NCBI GenBank assembly: GCA_000310025.1 | Contig: FN649744.1 | Span: 684,512 to 748,511 of the forward strand | Origin: Ectocarpus siliculosus | Lineage: Eukaryota > Sar > Phaeophyceae > Ectocarpales > Ectocarpaceae | Reading direction: 5' to 3' | DNA: 64,000 nucleotides | Part shown: positions 1 through 13,566 of the stretch, piece after piece | Layout of the letters: each line of letters opens with the position of its first letter | Numbering within the stretch: the stretch's first letter is position 1 | Position numbers and translations under genes: made by a program | The notes under the pieces: generated by a model | What the model was told of the DNA's origin: nothing | Databases searched by the model: none | What the model saw: only the letters and a program-made list of their open reading frames with translations

Positions 1-6
1 CCCAAT

Positions 7-90
7 CCCGATGGCAAACACCGAGTGGGGGGCTTGTTTTACAACGTCGTTGCCAAGCGACGAAAACCCAAACCCCGATGGCAAACACCG
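7..90. repeat. Two 17-bp direct repeats with 67-bp period
   Basis: The 17-mer CCCGATGGCAAACACCG occurs at 7-23 and again at 74-90, each followed by a run of G. It may be the end of a longer tandem array cut by the window edge. Only two copies are visible. Confidence 0.6.
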
Positions 91-303
91 GGGGGGGGTA
101 TGACCAGGCCGTTGAGGCGGAGAGGCGAACTTGGGTGATGTGGGTGAGGGTGGCAATGGCGGGGAGGGAGTGGAGGGCGGTTGTTCTCGCCACGGAGTCG
201 GTGGTAGTGGCGATTAGGATTAAGTTTCACCGGAGTCTTATTTTTTTCGTACCTCGCTCTGTTGTTTTGTACCTGTTGCTGTGGTGGTGGTTGTTGTTTT
301 TGT

Positions 304-334
304 CTTCTTGTTCTTGTTCTTGTTCTTGTTGTTG
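304..334. repeat. TTGTTC-type microsatellite
   Basis: Four to five tandem CTTGTT-like units are visible in a T-rich stretch. Nothing indicates function. Confidence 0.7.
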
Positions 335-3300
335 CCGGTGTTGTGTTGCTCACGTGATATCCACATTGGTTGATTGATGAAAATTAAACAACGACGGTGA
401 ACTACCTCCTTGTGGTGCTTTTGCGACGCTTCACTATTCAGACAACCCTGAAACGACGAGCTTGGACTTCTGAACGAAGACGACAGCGTGGACGCGGACG
501 ACGAGACGCACGGCACACGGATTCCGGATGTTTTGCGCTTTGAAGCGTCGCAACCTCGCTGCTCTACTGCACAGTTTGAAACTGTTAGTGTGTGGGGTTC
601 TCGTTAAACGGGCCAAACGTTGGGTTTTAGGGGTTAATCTCAGCAGGGCACTTCGCCACCTTTTACGACTAGCGTTCGCACTTGCGGGCTAGATTCGCGC
701 AGCATGAAGCTACTTTCGGAAAAGTACGGTGAGACTCAGATGCGGTGGTAGCGTCATGAGCTTTGCTTGAGCGGAACACGGCAGACTTGTACTATGTAGT
801 AGCGCCTAATTTTGCCCTTTGATGGATCAAGAAGGTTGAGAGTTGCTCTATGACGCCACCGTTTATTCTATGTGATTGTGACAAGACTGATCGCTGACGG
901 GTTGATTTTTTTTGTTTGCGTTTGACCCACGGAGTCCCGTCATTGATGAAGGTTTCAGGATAGGGCCTGCCTCAGTTGCGAACGTACATCTGGTAAAACA
1001 ACCAAAACATATTGATGTTGACACGTTAGACTATACGTGTACCAACACTGCAATTTCCGCTTTTTCGAACGTGGCAAATCAGAACAGAGGTAGCCATCAA
1101 TTAGCCGCGCGAGCCTCACGTAAAATACGAAATTCTTAGGCTGTCAATCAACATTGTTAGCATTCCCTGTATGTGCGAAAACGTAACGCATCAAAACCTT
1201 CAAAGCCGCTCAGCAAACAGCGTGCATCGCATGCATCCGTCGTGTGCACCAATAGTAGGGACCCTCGTTCCTGGCGTCTACTACGTGAAAAAGGCATGCC
1301 ATATGTACGCTGTTGCACTTAACATACTGACAGGTGTACATTGGCGCCCAGAACAGATGCTACGAAAACACACTAGCAGATAGTTGCTGTATTGTCTACA
1401 ATTGTACACGTATTACACGTATATATTAATGCAGTACCTCGTTTGCCTTGCACTATTCAAGGCGAACAGACATTGATTGTCGTACGTGGTGAGAAGTAAC
1501 CCAAACGAGTGTACAGAATCGTAAGAGAAAACCACAGGCGAACAACACGGATCCGTTCCTGTAGACTAGCAAGTCATGATAGATAGACTAAATAGCAAGT
1601 CTGTTGAAGTTGACAATTTCTTGGCTCGACAGTAAAACCTATTGATCTTGATCTTCTTCGAATCTAGACTACATAAATAGACTGCCACGCTGTCTTTCGC
1701 GATTCCGCGTCGTCATTTAGAACAGGGGCTCTCGATTCCGCCAGAGCAACGGTGCCGTGACGTTCTTTGTCGTTCCATCCCACGCCGAAACCGCGGACAT
1801 TGGTGATGACCCGTTCTCGAGCTGTTTCTTCGCAGTAATTTGGACAAGAGACGTCGGAAGCTTGGCGTCGATCTTGTCGCAAGGGTGGAGGCTGGCTGAC
1901 TGATCGTCCCTGTGGGCGATTGCGGAAGTAGGGCAGTCAGCCATTGTTCTGCAGTATGTTTAAAGACAGCAAAGCTCATGTTTTCACATCTACTTTGCCG
2001 GCAAAGTACCAAATCTCGATTGTAGCAGTAGTACGTTCGGGCCCGGACATGAAAGAGATCAATTCGTGTTGAAGCAAACCTCTTGTTTTGAGCCGACAAT
2101 CAACGGAGCAAACTCGTTGATAACCTGAACATGATGGTACCGGACTGTAGTCGCTCGATCCTTCGACGTACTTTGTTGTTCTACAGTGTATTGTGCCGAG
2201 TCTTGCTGTTTATAATCGTCAGCCTCCTGATTTCCTCAGCTTCCGCCACGTCTCCATCAAATTCCCAGACCATCGTTCGTTAGCTTTGGATATCATGTTA
2301 GTACCTCACCGCCAATTTGTCGCCACCGCAAACTAAAAAAAGCAACACACACTAGAAGCAAAGCAACAGCAACAACGGTTCCGGTTGGGTCACTCGAAGG
2401 TTGTAACTCCCCGACAAGCAAGGATCAAAATACACCGCAGTAGACAACACAACAACATAGCAGCACAACACACCGTTCTATCCCGTTGAATACATACCCG
2501 AAAGATCCATGTGGCGCACATTGAGATTGTCGGTGTCTGGATGACTGAACCCCTCCTCTGGGTCTACCTCTAGCACTACCCATGCCCCGACGGCGGCTCC
2601 TTATCCATGATACGGTATTCGACGACGACGGCCATATCATACTATGCGTGCTTCGCTCAGCACGAGGGTGTGCTCGGACCCAGGGCGCACCGGCCGGGTC
2701 GGCTCGCCGCAAATATGCATCCCCCCAGAAAAAAATGCACTAGGGTGGGGTTTACGCAGGTGGGGGTGGGGGGTGGTAGTCAGTCGGGGACGTTTTCTCA
2801 ACAATACTCTCCCCCAACTATATCTGTACAGTGTTCTACCTATGTCGTCGGGGTCGATCGCTCCTATTTCGTATTGATGTTTCTCATCTTGTCGCCTAGA
2901 TTGAGCAGTGTATTCTAACACTATTTCAATTGTTGTGGTGCGAGCTTCATCACTCTCAGCTGCGGTCCTCAATTAGTTATAGAACAACACACCCGATGAT
3001 TCTGCGCACACGTAATATTCGTGTCCAACTGAGACCCCACCACCGGTCAATCGAAAGTATTGGGCTGCGAGTAATGAAGACGGCACAAGACAGTAGTGTC
3101 CAAATTACGTTATAGATAGCAGCTTCGCGGATGAACTAGGTGTTGGTTAGCGTTTTTCAATGAACGAGGGGGACGTTCCTTCCGCGCGTGACAAGGATGT
3201 TGGCTTTTTTTCGGAAGTACCGACCATTCGCTTCATCACATTCAATCGAAATTCCGACTTAGGCATCGATGGATATACCACCCCATGAGTACGACATTGC

Positions 3301-5049
3301 CATGCCGGAGACGAACAAAACCAACACGATACTCACCTTTGGGGCGTGTACTGGTCCGGAAGGAGACCGTACTGGAACAAACATGCATCTCTGAAAGGTA
3401 GCCGTTCCAGGTTTAGTTTTTTTGCAGCAACCATTTTCTACGAGAAAGAGAAGGAGCATGCAGCAGGAGCACAATGATATTGTGAGGTGACTTAGGCCGC
3501 AATATGTGTTCAAACGGCCCCGGCCAGCAGAAGTGCGTCTCACACTGCAGAAAACGGAATGAGCCGACGATGGTTGTCCGGCGATGTGCTCGTGGTTGTA
3601 TGGACATCAAGAGTAGCCATTCGGAGCGCTCTGGCTGTCTAATTTACCATTCGCAACTGCTGGACGAGGGGAGAGGGAGTCCAAATAACACAGGATTTGG
3701 CGAACTATATCTTCATGAGATATGACGCTACAACGTCTTGAGATACATTGCGACAATTGTCACGAAACAGTTCATTGACATATTGGAATTTACCTGAAGA
3801 AACGGGTCCGATTGCTTAGATTTCGAAACCCAGAATGATGAGTTTGGTCTGACGCTTTGAGTGCAGAAACTGTTGGACCAACAAAAGGGGTGAGGCCGAG
3901 GGAAAGGGTGGAGGTAACTTAGAAGTAAAGCAGATCACGTGTGTCTATGTTGAAGGAAACTCGTGTCCTCTTCGAACACACGACGCGTCCGTCGGACGTG
4001 GTTGTACAAGACCCATCGCCGTCCCACTTCAACCCCCCCTCCACCCCGCACCTCGCCCCCCCGATCGCAACCCCGGCATACGCCCGACCGAGCTGCTTTG
4101 TACTACGCTGGTACTGTAGTCTAGACTTTTCATTTTTAACGTGCCCGTTTGGTACTTCAAAAATATCCCGAATTGTGTAGAAGGGCACCAGTGGTGACGA
4201 AATAGAAATTGAGCCTCGATCCTCGATCCCAAACTGACGACGGGCGCTAACTGCTGTGCATGGCTTCCGCCGATCCGGAGCACACGGACGAGAATATTAT
4301 GTGGAAATATGCACAAACCATTGGTGCAATTCACATTTACTGTGCTGCTGTAGTACTCCAGGTAGCGATATGGAAGGATTTGTACTCTTTCACACGCACA
4401 CCCCCTTTATGCACCCCAACACACACCTAGTGGGTAATTCTTCGGTTCCTGGACTCCAGGCTGTCGAGACCAACTTTACAGTGTCCTGAAGTTGTAGTGG
4501 GTCATGACGGGGGTTAGCTCGTCGACGGGAGCGCCTTGGTGGTACAAAGGCGGCAGCGCTTTTTTGGCCAACCGGTGAATCCGGAAGCCTCTCGTGCGGC
4601 CCTTGGTCAGCGGCCTTCAGAGCCGAGAGCGGCATGGTGGACCCTACAGAGTGCACAGTTTGCGCAGCAGCTGCTGGTGTGCGCGTCTTCGTCGATGGCG
4701 ACACTGGATTTATTATGTGCGGACTTCTACGCACACATTCCCTTAGGTTCTTTCCGGGTGGGATTCCTTCCATGATGGGTTGATGATGATGTCGTGTACA
4801 CTTTCTACAAAAAAAAAAGTTGTACTGCTGTACACATGCGGACATGCGGAGTACGTTGTGTAGTCGAGGATCAGAAAAAATAGCAAAAAAGCGTAACCGC
4901 CAAAAAATGCGGCGTAACCAGAAAAAAACTTTTCCGCCGCTTCCTCCCTCCCCCCCTCCCGCTCCCCTCTCCCTTCCATCTCCTCTCTTCCCTCTCTCTG
5001 CGGGAAGCGTGGTGGATCTTAGCTCTCTCTCTCAGCTCTTGAGTTCACA

Positions 5050-8000
5050 ATGTTGTTCGGTAACAGGAGTGTGGATCTCGGGAAACCAGCGGATCCAGAT
5101 GATGATCTCTACGAGGATTTCAACTACAGGTAGGTGTGAGCGCAAGTAGTGCTCAGCGGTTCAATTCCCTGACTCAAACTGAGGATCCAAGGATCCAAAA
5201 GTGAGGAAGCAAGCCAGAAGCTGCTCTGTTCTCGACTTGTTGACCTAGTTCATGCAACAATCTGAAGTTTGTACATGTACATGCAACAATACCGGCCCTC
5301 TGATAGTAGTCGGGCTGAGCCTCACTTGCTCACTTGCTGATTTGGGAAGCCCTTGCTTCATTCATACATATGCAAAAGAGAAAATATGGGACCTCTGTCG
5401 CACGCCACCCGAGACGTACACACACTTGTAGGTCCGGTTGGGGTCTTCAATCCACTTTTTTGCCCCACGCTTTGGTACACTTTTCTCGAGGTAGGGGAGG
5501 TTCTTAAAGAATTTCAAACACACCGTATAACGCCCCGTCTCCAGGCGCACAAATCTGTTGATCGCTTTTTTTGTCTTATTTGCTCTTCGCCTTCCATCAC
5601 CAAATAACCGGAAAAAATGTTCTCAATCTCCAGCGATAAATTAACATACCTCGTATGATTTGTTAAGGTGTGGCAAACGATTCCTCTCGAAATTCCGCAA
5701 ATAGTATTGTTTCCGATTTTCCCGAAAAATGAATTTGCGTTAACCCGAGATTTTTCTCCAGTCTTCACACATTTTTTACGTCAAAAGAACTTGAAAATTG
5801 GAGTGGTGAAATTTCCATAGTGTGTGGTTGAAACCTTTATTGGTTGTGATGTGGGGGCGTTACTACTAGCATATCATGGTTGCTAGCATATCATGGTTGA
5901 ATTTCCCTCTAATTCGACATATTTCGAAAGTTATGGCTGGCCTGAAACGCAAATGGAAATTTTTTCTGGACGGACCATAGGCGTAAACACAACGCCACAC
6001 AATCTGGGAGTTAAAACTCAAGATGGACCCAAAAACTTGACCGTAAGAACAGGTGCTCATTAAGATTCCCGTACTAGACCGAATATAGTCGCTGTTCGCA
6101 TCGCGTCACAGAGGAAGTAAGAGGGCCATCGGGCAGAATTGTGGGTTGAGCTTGTAGCGATGCTCTGCTGTAGAGTATTTAGACTATCGTGCCTCGGAAG
6201 TTCATGAATCCACAACCTCACGAACCTACTGCATTTGATTTTGTTCTGTACAAGTCCCGGCGAGATTTTTCGACATTTCTTACCCGCTGCTGTAACTGTG
6301 GAAGGCATTCGTTGGCGTGTACACGTGAGGGAAGGCAATGCTGTACTCTTAAGCAGAAGCGGTGCAGGGTCGGACGTGTAGATTCACAAGGTTGGATGAG
6401 TAACGACTTGTTCCTGACCAGATACAAACAATTTGGAGGTTGTGTGGTGGTCTTGCACATCAGATGGGAGCGTGTACCTCGGAGAGACAATACCTGTGTT
6501 TTTGATGAAGTACCACTCCATATGCCTGACCCAACCGGTGCTGTGCAATATCACGAAATGAACCATACGCGCGATGCGTACCCTCCAGCATTCCAAGCCA
6601 GCTACCGGGATCTGTGTTGCACAACACCTACCCGGGGACTAGTGCTTTGGGCACGGCAGGGGCAACGCGAAGTTCTGGGCCGTCGACTGCAATGCGAGCC
6701 CCAGGAACAAGTACTGGCAGGCCTCCGCCAACACAAATGGGCAGGATGATGACTGGGGTGAGTTCAGCTGGTGTAAAATACGAACGCTAACACGTTACAT
6801 CACTCTACATGTGGAAATAAATGGATGCGGAACGAGTGGTCTGGGTGATGTGTGTAGATGATGAATAGTGCCCGAAGTGGGTCACTGGGTGTCTTTGGTG
6901 CTCGATGTCGTGTGGCAAGCACTGAATCTGGAGGCTGGGCATTCTTTCCAGTCTGCCCCGCTGTATGTGGGAAGCAGCAGAACCAATACAACATTTGTAT
7001 AGTGTGAGTTCTTACTTATTGGAAATTTTGAAACCTCTTCTGACTCAGGTCCTTAAGTGGCGCGTTCTGTACACCGGATTTTGCCATGGACAGGCGCGCC
7101 TGATGTTACCCCCCGATGATACCTGTGTGCGATTTGGAGACGGTATAACGTCGGGTGATTTTCAGGAGGTTCAAGGGGGATAGGGGGGTATGCAGCGTAC
7201 TCTGATCACTTAATTGTGTCATGCCATGTTCGGGCAAGGTTGAAACTATGCCCGTTTGGTGGTAGCACCACCGTTGCAGGTTGTTCGTGGCATGGCACCG
7301 GATGTCAACTCCACCTCATTTACAAATTCTTCTGGTATGACGCCCGTTGCACTAGACCGTGCCGGGGACAGCCCTGAGGGCAAGTGGGGAAGCGCGACCG
7401 ATGACTTCGGTGTCCGGCGCCGGTTACCAGTCGAAGAAACAAGGAACATTCGACCCGTTGAACCAAGGACATGGCCCCGCCCCTGCGCTGGCAGAGAAGT
7501 CTGACAACGGTCCAGAATATCTCGCAAAGGAGATGGAACGGCAGGTACCTCCAACCTTGTCCTCGTGTCTTGTGCAGATTGAACTTGCACGAAAGGATCC
7601 TCGGTTAGCTGATCTCGTTGTGATCATGTTGGGGTACTTGTAAAAGGTTCAGGTGCTCCAAACAAATTGCACTGGAACTTCCCATCATTGTTGCTTCCAC
7701 CTAAACATTGTGCTGTTCGACTTCCGTGTGCTCTAAACATTCCCGGATAGGTACACGCGATGATGGAGGAAAGTGCCACCGCATGTGTTTCGGGAGACTT
7801 TTCCCAAGCCCTAGAGAAGGCCAAAGAAGCTGTAAGTCAGGAACAGCTTTCGGTTTGGTTGTTTCACTTATTTCCATGGTACCAGGTTAAGGGACGCCGG
7901 GAAGGTGATGAATGTTTCATTGCGGGATAACCGGCAACAATGAGTACACGACCTTTCGAAGCCAGGGCAGTGCTCCCTTTCTTCGAACGGACTGTTCTCA

Positions 8001-11000
8001 GCGCAGCTCACAGTAAATCGGTGCTAACTTTCGCTGGCAGTTTCTTCCGATAACCCATCGTATTGTACACTGCTGTACACGCATGGATTACAAGCACGCG
8101 CGGCTCGTTCGTCTGGTATGTGATGGGTGTGCCACTCCTTGCACTTGCTCTGGTCATTCAGGACAAGAAAGAGAAGGCCCTGTGCAAGCAGAGGGAAAGG
8201 TACGGCCTGGTCGACCAAATCAACCTCGACCTCACCTATGCGGTTTGCTTTAACCTGGCCAACTGCTACCACCAGAATGGCATGAAGAAAGAGGTGATGC
8301 CTATCATGTACCAGACAACAGCGTTCTCCCTTCTAGTCCAATGTTCTATAGATCTTTGGTTCCTCCTGAGGTAGTAAGTCTACGAAGCTCCTGTGGGCTG
8401 AATCACAACGAGCGTGCGTTACTACCCGCAGGCCTTGCGAGAGTATGGCGCTATCGTGAAGAACAAACAGTACCCACAGGCTGGACGACTTCGGGCGAAC
8501 ATGGGTAATATCTACTACGAGCAGGTGAGGCCATCCCGGCGCAACAACATTGAATTTGAGGTGATTGGCCGACCAATGTTGCTCCAACCGACTTCCGGGT
8601 TTGCCAAGGGTGCATTTGTTGCAAGCCATCGCGCTTTTCGAACCTGATAAAGAAGGACGACATCAACAAATCCTGTCGAGAGATTCTATCTTGCAAGCGT
8701 AGAAAGCTGAAGTTTACCACAGCGAAGCATCCTCCCTCCTGCTGCATTACGTACTTGTCCGCGCGCAACAGATGCAATGACAACTATTCCAGGGGGATGC
8801 GTCGTTTTTAATCCCCTCTCTACCTCTTGTATGTGTGTTTGTGTAGTTCTGTCATCTTAATAATCAACTATTGTGGTAGTGTGTGTTCTGAGGGGGGTCA
8901 CGTTTCTTACTTGTCATAACAAATCTTTTTCCGGGGTTCCTGCCCCCGGGATATTGTAGTCGTAAGGAAGATCCCCCTTCGACGCTTGTGTCACACCTGC
9001 CCTCGAGATGTATTCTACTGGTATGTTAACAAAAAATTGCCTAGGCTGGGAAAAGCGGACACCGTCGATTGTTTGTTATTTCGTTAATGAACCGTGTCTC
9101 TCTTGCCTTCGGATTCGTCTGCCCTTGTTTGCCGCTTTGCTCTGCTCCAGCGTGAATACCCGGAGGCAATTAAGAACTACAGAATGGCACTGGATCAGGT
9201 ATGCCTCGCACATGGTTGGAACCAAAGGGCTGTTCCATCTCTGCGGAAACGGCACTTAGTAACACAACGCAGAGGTCTGAAGTGCTCCTGATTGACATGG
9301 TTGATGCCTGTGTTGCTTTCACTTGCATATTTCGTCGTGTGCAACATGTTTCTTCCTACCCTGTTGAGGTTCCCAACACCGGAAAAGAAGTGCGCTTCAA
9401 GATCATCCGCAACATTGGGACTGCTTTTGTGCGCATGGGGCAATTCCAGGTGATATTCCTCACCATATGTGCGGTAATTTGATTTGGAGTAATTTCAACA
9501 ATCGACGCCGTCACGATAAAACCGTTCACCAGTTGGTTCACGACAGCACCAGTACGTCACGAACGTGTTTATGTATGTAGTCCTGGCAACGACCCCAGCC
9601 GGCTACGTGTTAATCAGGTCCCTTCAACTTGATTTTCAAATGTGCACGACAGGACGCGATCGGTCAGTATGACACAATCATGCAGGGAAATCCCGACCAC
9701 CAGACCGGCTTCAATCTAGTCCTGTGCTACTACGCTCTGGAAGATGGACTTTCGATGAAGAAGGCGTTCCAACGGCTTGCAGCTATTCCAGTTCAGGTAT
9801 TGTTGTGAATGTGAATCCTCCAGTTGTACACTCCAAGAGAGGTGACCACAAGGATTGCGAATCATGTGAATAGGTTGGGCTGGCTAGTCCAGAGCATACG
9901 CCCTGCCAATGCACGTTGGTGTCTCTACCTCTCTGCTGACAACAAAACAAGCGACTCGTTCGCGGGTTTCAATTAGTTCGCAAATGGATAAAAACTGCGT
10001 TTTTCTATCATTCACGTGGAGTCGACAGCCGCGACATAAAGAGCACCGTGTATCGTACAAGTGTTTGAGACACCCCCCGCTTGGGGTTCTTGGGATGTGC
10101 GGGAAACGATCCGCTCGGGGCTGACCCAAGAAAGAGAACCTCAGCTAGTAGGCAATATAAAACATCACGCGGGAGGTGGGTTGTTCTAACGAACTGCAAA
10201 CTTGGTACCCTTTGCGACATAAGGTTACCTGCCACCAACGACTCTGACGTATAAATTACAACTACGCTTGCTGCCGGCCAGAACGCTACAAAGAACCAGC
10301 ATAATACAGACCTTGCGGGTGATTATCTTGTTGGCGCAGAAGTCACGGTTCGGGCCTACTCAATAGTGTGTCATAAGTTTCGACCACACTTTATTCTAGG
10401 GGTTACCCCCGACGCAGTTCTAGCTCTTTCATGGTGCTGGCCTCGTCGGTAATAGCATGATGTCGAGCCCGACCAGAGGCCTCGTTCTGGGGTGTTAACG
10501 TGCTAACACCGTGTTCACGAGGCAACGATGGTCAAGTACTTACCCTGTTCCGCTTGTCTATCCAACTTTTGGTAGGGAACCACCGAAGACGACAACGACG
10601 AGGACGAGTCCAAGGCGGCGGATGAGGCTGAGATCACAGGACAGGCGGCGCCAGACAAGCTGCGGGCAGAGCTTCAGAGGCGAAAAAAGGAAGCAGAACA
10701 GTGAGGAGTCGTAAAAGATAGCTAGAGAGTTGAGTGGGGGGTTCTCTTCGTGCTGGACTTGAGCTTCCGCGCACCGTTTGGAAATTTGGTCTGACGTGAG
10801 TCAGATGTCCCTCCTGCAGAATCTATCTGTGTCGCTGTATCGCTGTGCTAGCTTTGTCTCGAGTACGATAGTAATGCGGTCAACAAATCCGACATCAGTC
10901 TGGCCTGCGCCTTACACGCGTGTTTGCAGCTACGTCTTTACGGCGGCAAAGCTCATAGCTCCGGTGATGGACAAGAAGGACTGGGAATCAGGATACGACT

Positions 11001-13530
11001 GGGTGGTGGAGACGATCAAGTTGGACCACGAGTACCTCGCGTCCAAGATGGAAGTCGAGAAGGCCTTGCACTACCTCAAGACCAAAGAATTTGACAAGGT
11101 AACCGGGGACATCCCTTGACGCCGTCTGAGCGAATCGGGCAAATGATGAGGAAACGCAGATTCGGGAACACTGCAATTTTTAAGAACTTCGGTGGGCCTT
11201 GCAACTGTACTTGATCTCGCCATCCTCCGTTCACTGTCGTTCTCTCTCCAAACACGACGAAAAAAAACGCAGGCAATCGAGCACCTGAAGGCGTTCGAGA
11301 AGAAAGATCAGCATCTCAAAGCAATGGCGGCCACCAACCTCGCATTCATCTACTTCCTCGAAGGTAATGTGTTGTCGATCCCAATTCCACAATACCACTT
11401 GGTTCAGTCGATAGGCCCCTTTCACCGCAGGATGACCGCCACCTCAGACGTTAGTTCTTGTCAGTATTTTGTTGCTGGTGCCTGTCCTACCCTATCATGA
11501 CATTCTGTGATATACATGACGCTTGTTTTTCGGTTTAATCCATGCGCAATTTGTTCTCTTCGCCATATCCTTGTGACCTAGGTGAATTCAAGAGCGCTGA
11601 CTCGTACGCAGATATGGCAATCCGGCACAACCGGTACAACGCCAAGGCTCTTGTTAACAAGGGGAACTGCTTGTTCATGTCGAAGGAGTATGAGCGCGCG
11701 AAAGAAATATTCCTTGAGGCTATCGGGGTGGAGGTAAGAACTGCCTCGAGAATATATTGTTTAGGCATGCCTTAAGGCCACAAGGCGAATACTCTAGGGG
11801 TGAACAGCGTTCAACATTTTGTGGATGACTGGAGGGCTGCCTCCTTCAACTGCACAATCCTGGCCGTGTCTACCGCGCAGCGGTTCAGTGAAGTGGAACA
11901 CGATTTTTTCCTTCGACAATCAACAGAACCACATTCTATTCCCAATAGTCTCCACCCGTCCTGCTAGCTTGCTTGGTACTTGCTTGCACAGCATGCCCAT
12001 GGTGCGGCTCCTTTTTAACCTAAACGTTGGACGACACTGTCCTCACAGGTGGACTGCGTGGAGGCAATCTACAACCTGGGTCTGGTGAACATTCACTTGG
12101 GCCTCCCTGGCGACTCTCTCCAGGCGTTCGAGAAGCTCCACACGATCATCCCGAACAACACGGAGGTTATCTATCACATCGCAAACCTATACGAGGTAAC
12201 TTAGCGACAGGGTGCGCGGGTGATGGGTGCATGTCTGTCTCTGGAAGAGGATTCAGTCCTCAATCAAACGACCCTCGTTTCACATTCGACTGTTGCAGAC
12301 TTGCGCGGCAGTGTGTCAATGTTCTGAACTTCGTTTTTCTATGAGCCCTAAGACAGCTGCAAGAGTTCTCACAAGCGGCATGCGCGCATGTTGGTGACCA
12401 ATGGGCATGTTACTCGTTGGGCTCGTTCGATAATAATACAAAGTGGATGCCCGTTGCTCTATTGGTGGATTTGCTTTTGTCAGGCTCACATGGAGAACCT
12501 CCCGCAGGCGTCGAAGTGGTTCAACATCTTACTTGCACGCGTTCCGACTGACCCAGGCATCTTGAGTCGAATGGGGCACATCGCGAACAAGGAAGATGAT
12601 GATAGCCAGGCATACTTCTACCATAAAGAGAGGTGATGAACAGCCGCATTTATGTAGGGAGTGTCGCTAACAAGGTGGAGGCCGCCTTATCTGTGATGTT
12701 GAACTATCAACCACGTAAAGTGTTGGGGTTCCGTGTTGAATCAAACAAGTCTTGCTCGCGTGTGTAAAACGTGATTTTTGGCGCCAGCTATCGGCATTAT
12801 CCTGTCAACTTGGACGTGATATCGTGGCTGGGCGTGTGGTACGTGAAGAGCGAGCTTTACGAGAAAGCAATACACTACTTTGAGACTGCGGCACAGATTC
12901 AGCCCACGGAGGTGAGACGAAATAATTTAAGAGTGTCCTATGTGCCTGTTGGGGCTCTCCCGAAACCATTGTATGGTGTCCTCGTGTATATTTTGTTGTT
13001 GTTTTGTTGCGTTGACGTTCCAAGAGCCGGTGAAAGCTACAATACCGCTGCCTCGAACACCAAATCCAGATGGACGGGTGATAACCCTGCTGTTATCAGT
13101 GTTTTGACCGTTGTGCTTGCGCCAAGCATCGATCTCTCTTTTTTATGTGTCGTGGAAAATGCCTCCATCTGTCCCTTACCCCCCTTCCCGTCCCCGTTCC
13201 AAGGTAAAGTGGCGATTGATGGTCACGAGCTGCTTCCGCCGTATGGGTAACTACCAGAAGGCGCTAGAGCTCTATGAGCAAATCCACACCGAGTACCCGG
13301 AAAACCTCGAATGTAAGTAAGGGGTACCTCTCCTCTGCATCTCGCCTACGTTAATCTGTCCACGGCTGGTTCTAACGCGACTACTTGGGAGGCACGGGAT
13401 GGTTTGGGAATGAAATCGACCTTTGATCTCCGTGGAGTAAGTTGTTTCCGGGGGATCAGTACCATCGACGGGGTGCTATGGTGGGAGTATTAAATTGTCA
13501 CAGATCTCTCTAGTTCTTCCTCCCTCCCTC

Positions 13531-13566
<36 letters not shown>

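Larger units (their letters stand above)
1..5049. other. Region upstream of IFT88 with no gene recognised
   Basis: About 5 kb in which I see no conserved protein segment on either strand. Open frames here are short (at most about 150 codons), have no family motif and do not chain through splice sites. It contains low-complexity stretches: a TTC/TTG-rich tract near 304-334, pyrimidine-rich DNA near 4940-5000, and a pair of 17-bp direct repeats at the left edge. The last few hundred bases presumably hold the IFT88 promoter and 5' UTR. The rest could hold the 3' end of a poorly conserved neighbour. Confidence 0.5.

Noticed and set aside
4390-4845. 151-codon minus-strand open frame upstream of IFT88
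   Set aside because: Low-complexity Ser/Pro/Arg composition, no family feature, and no flanking exons; not enough to call a gene.
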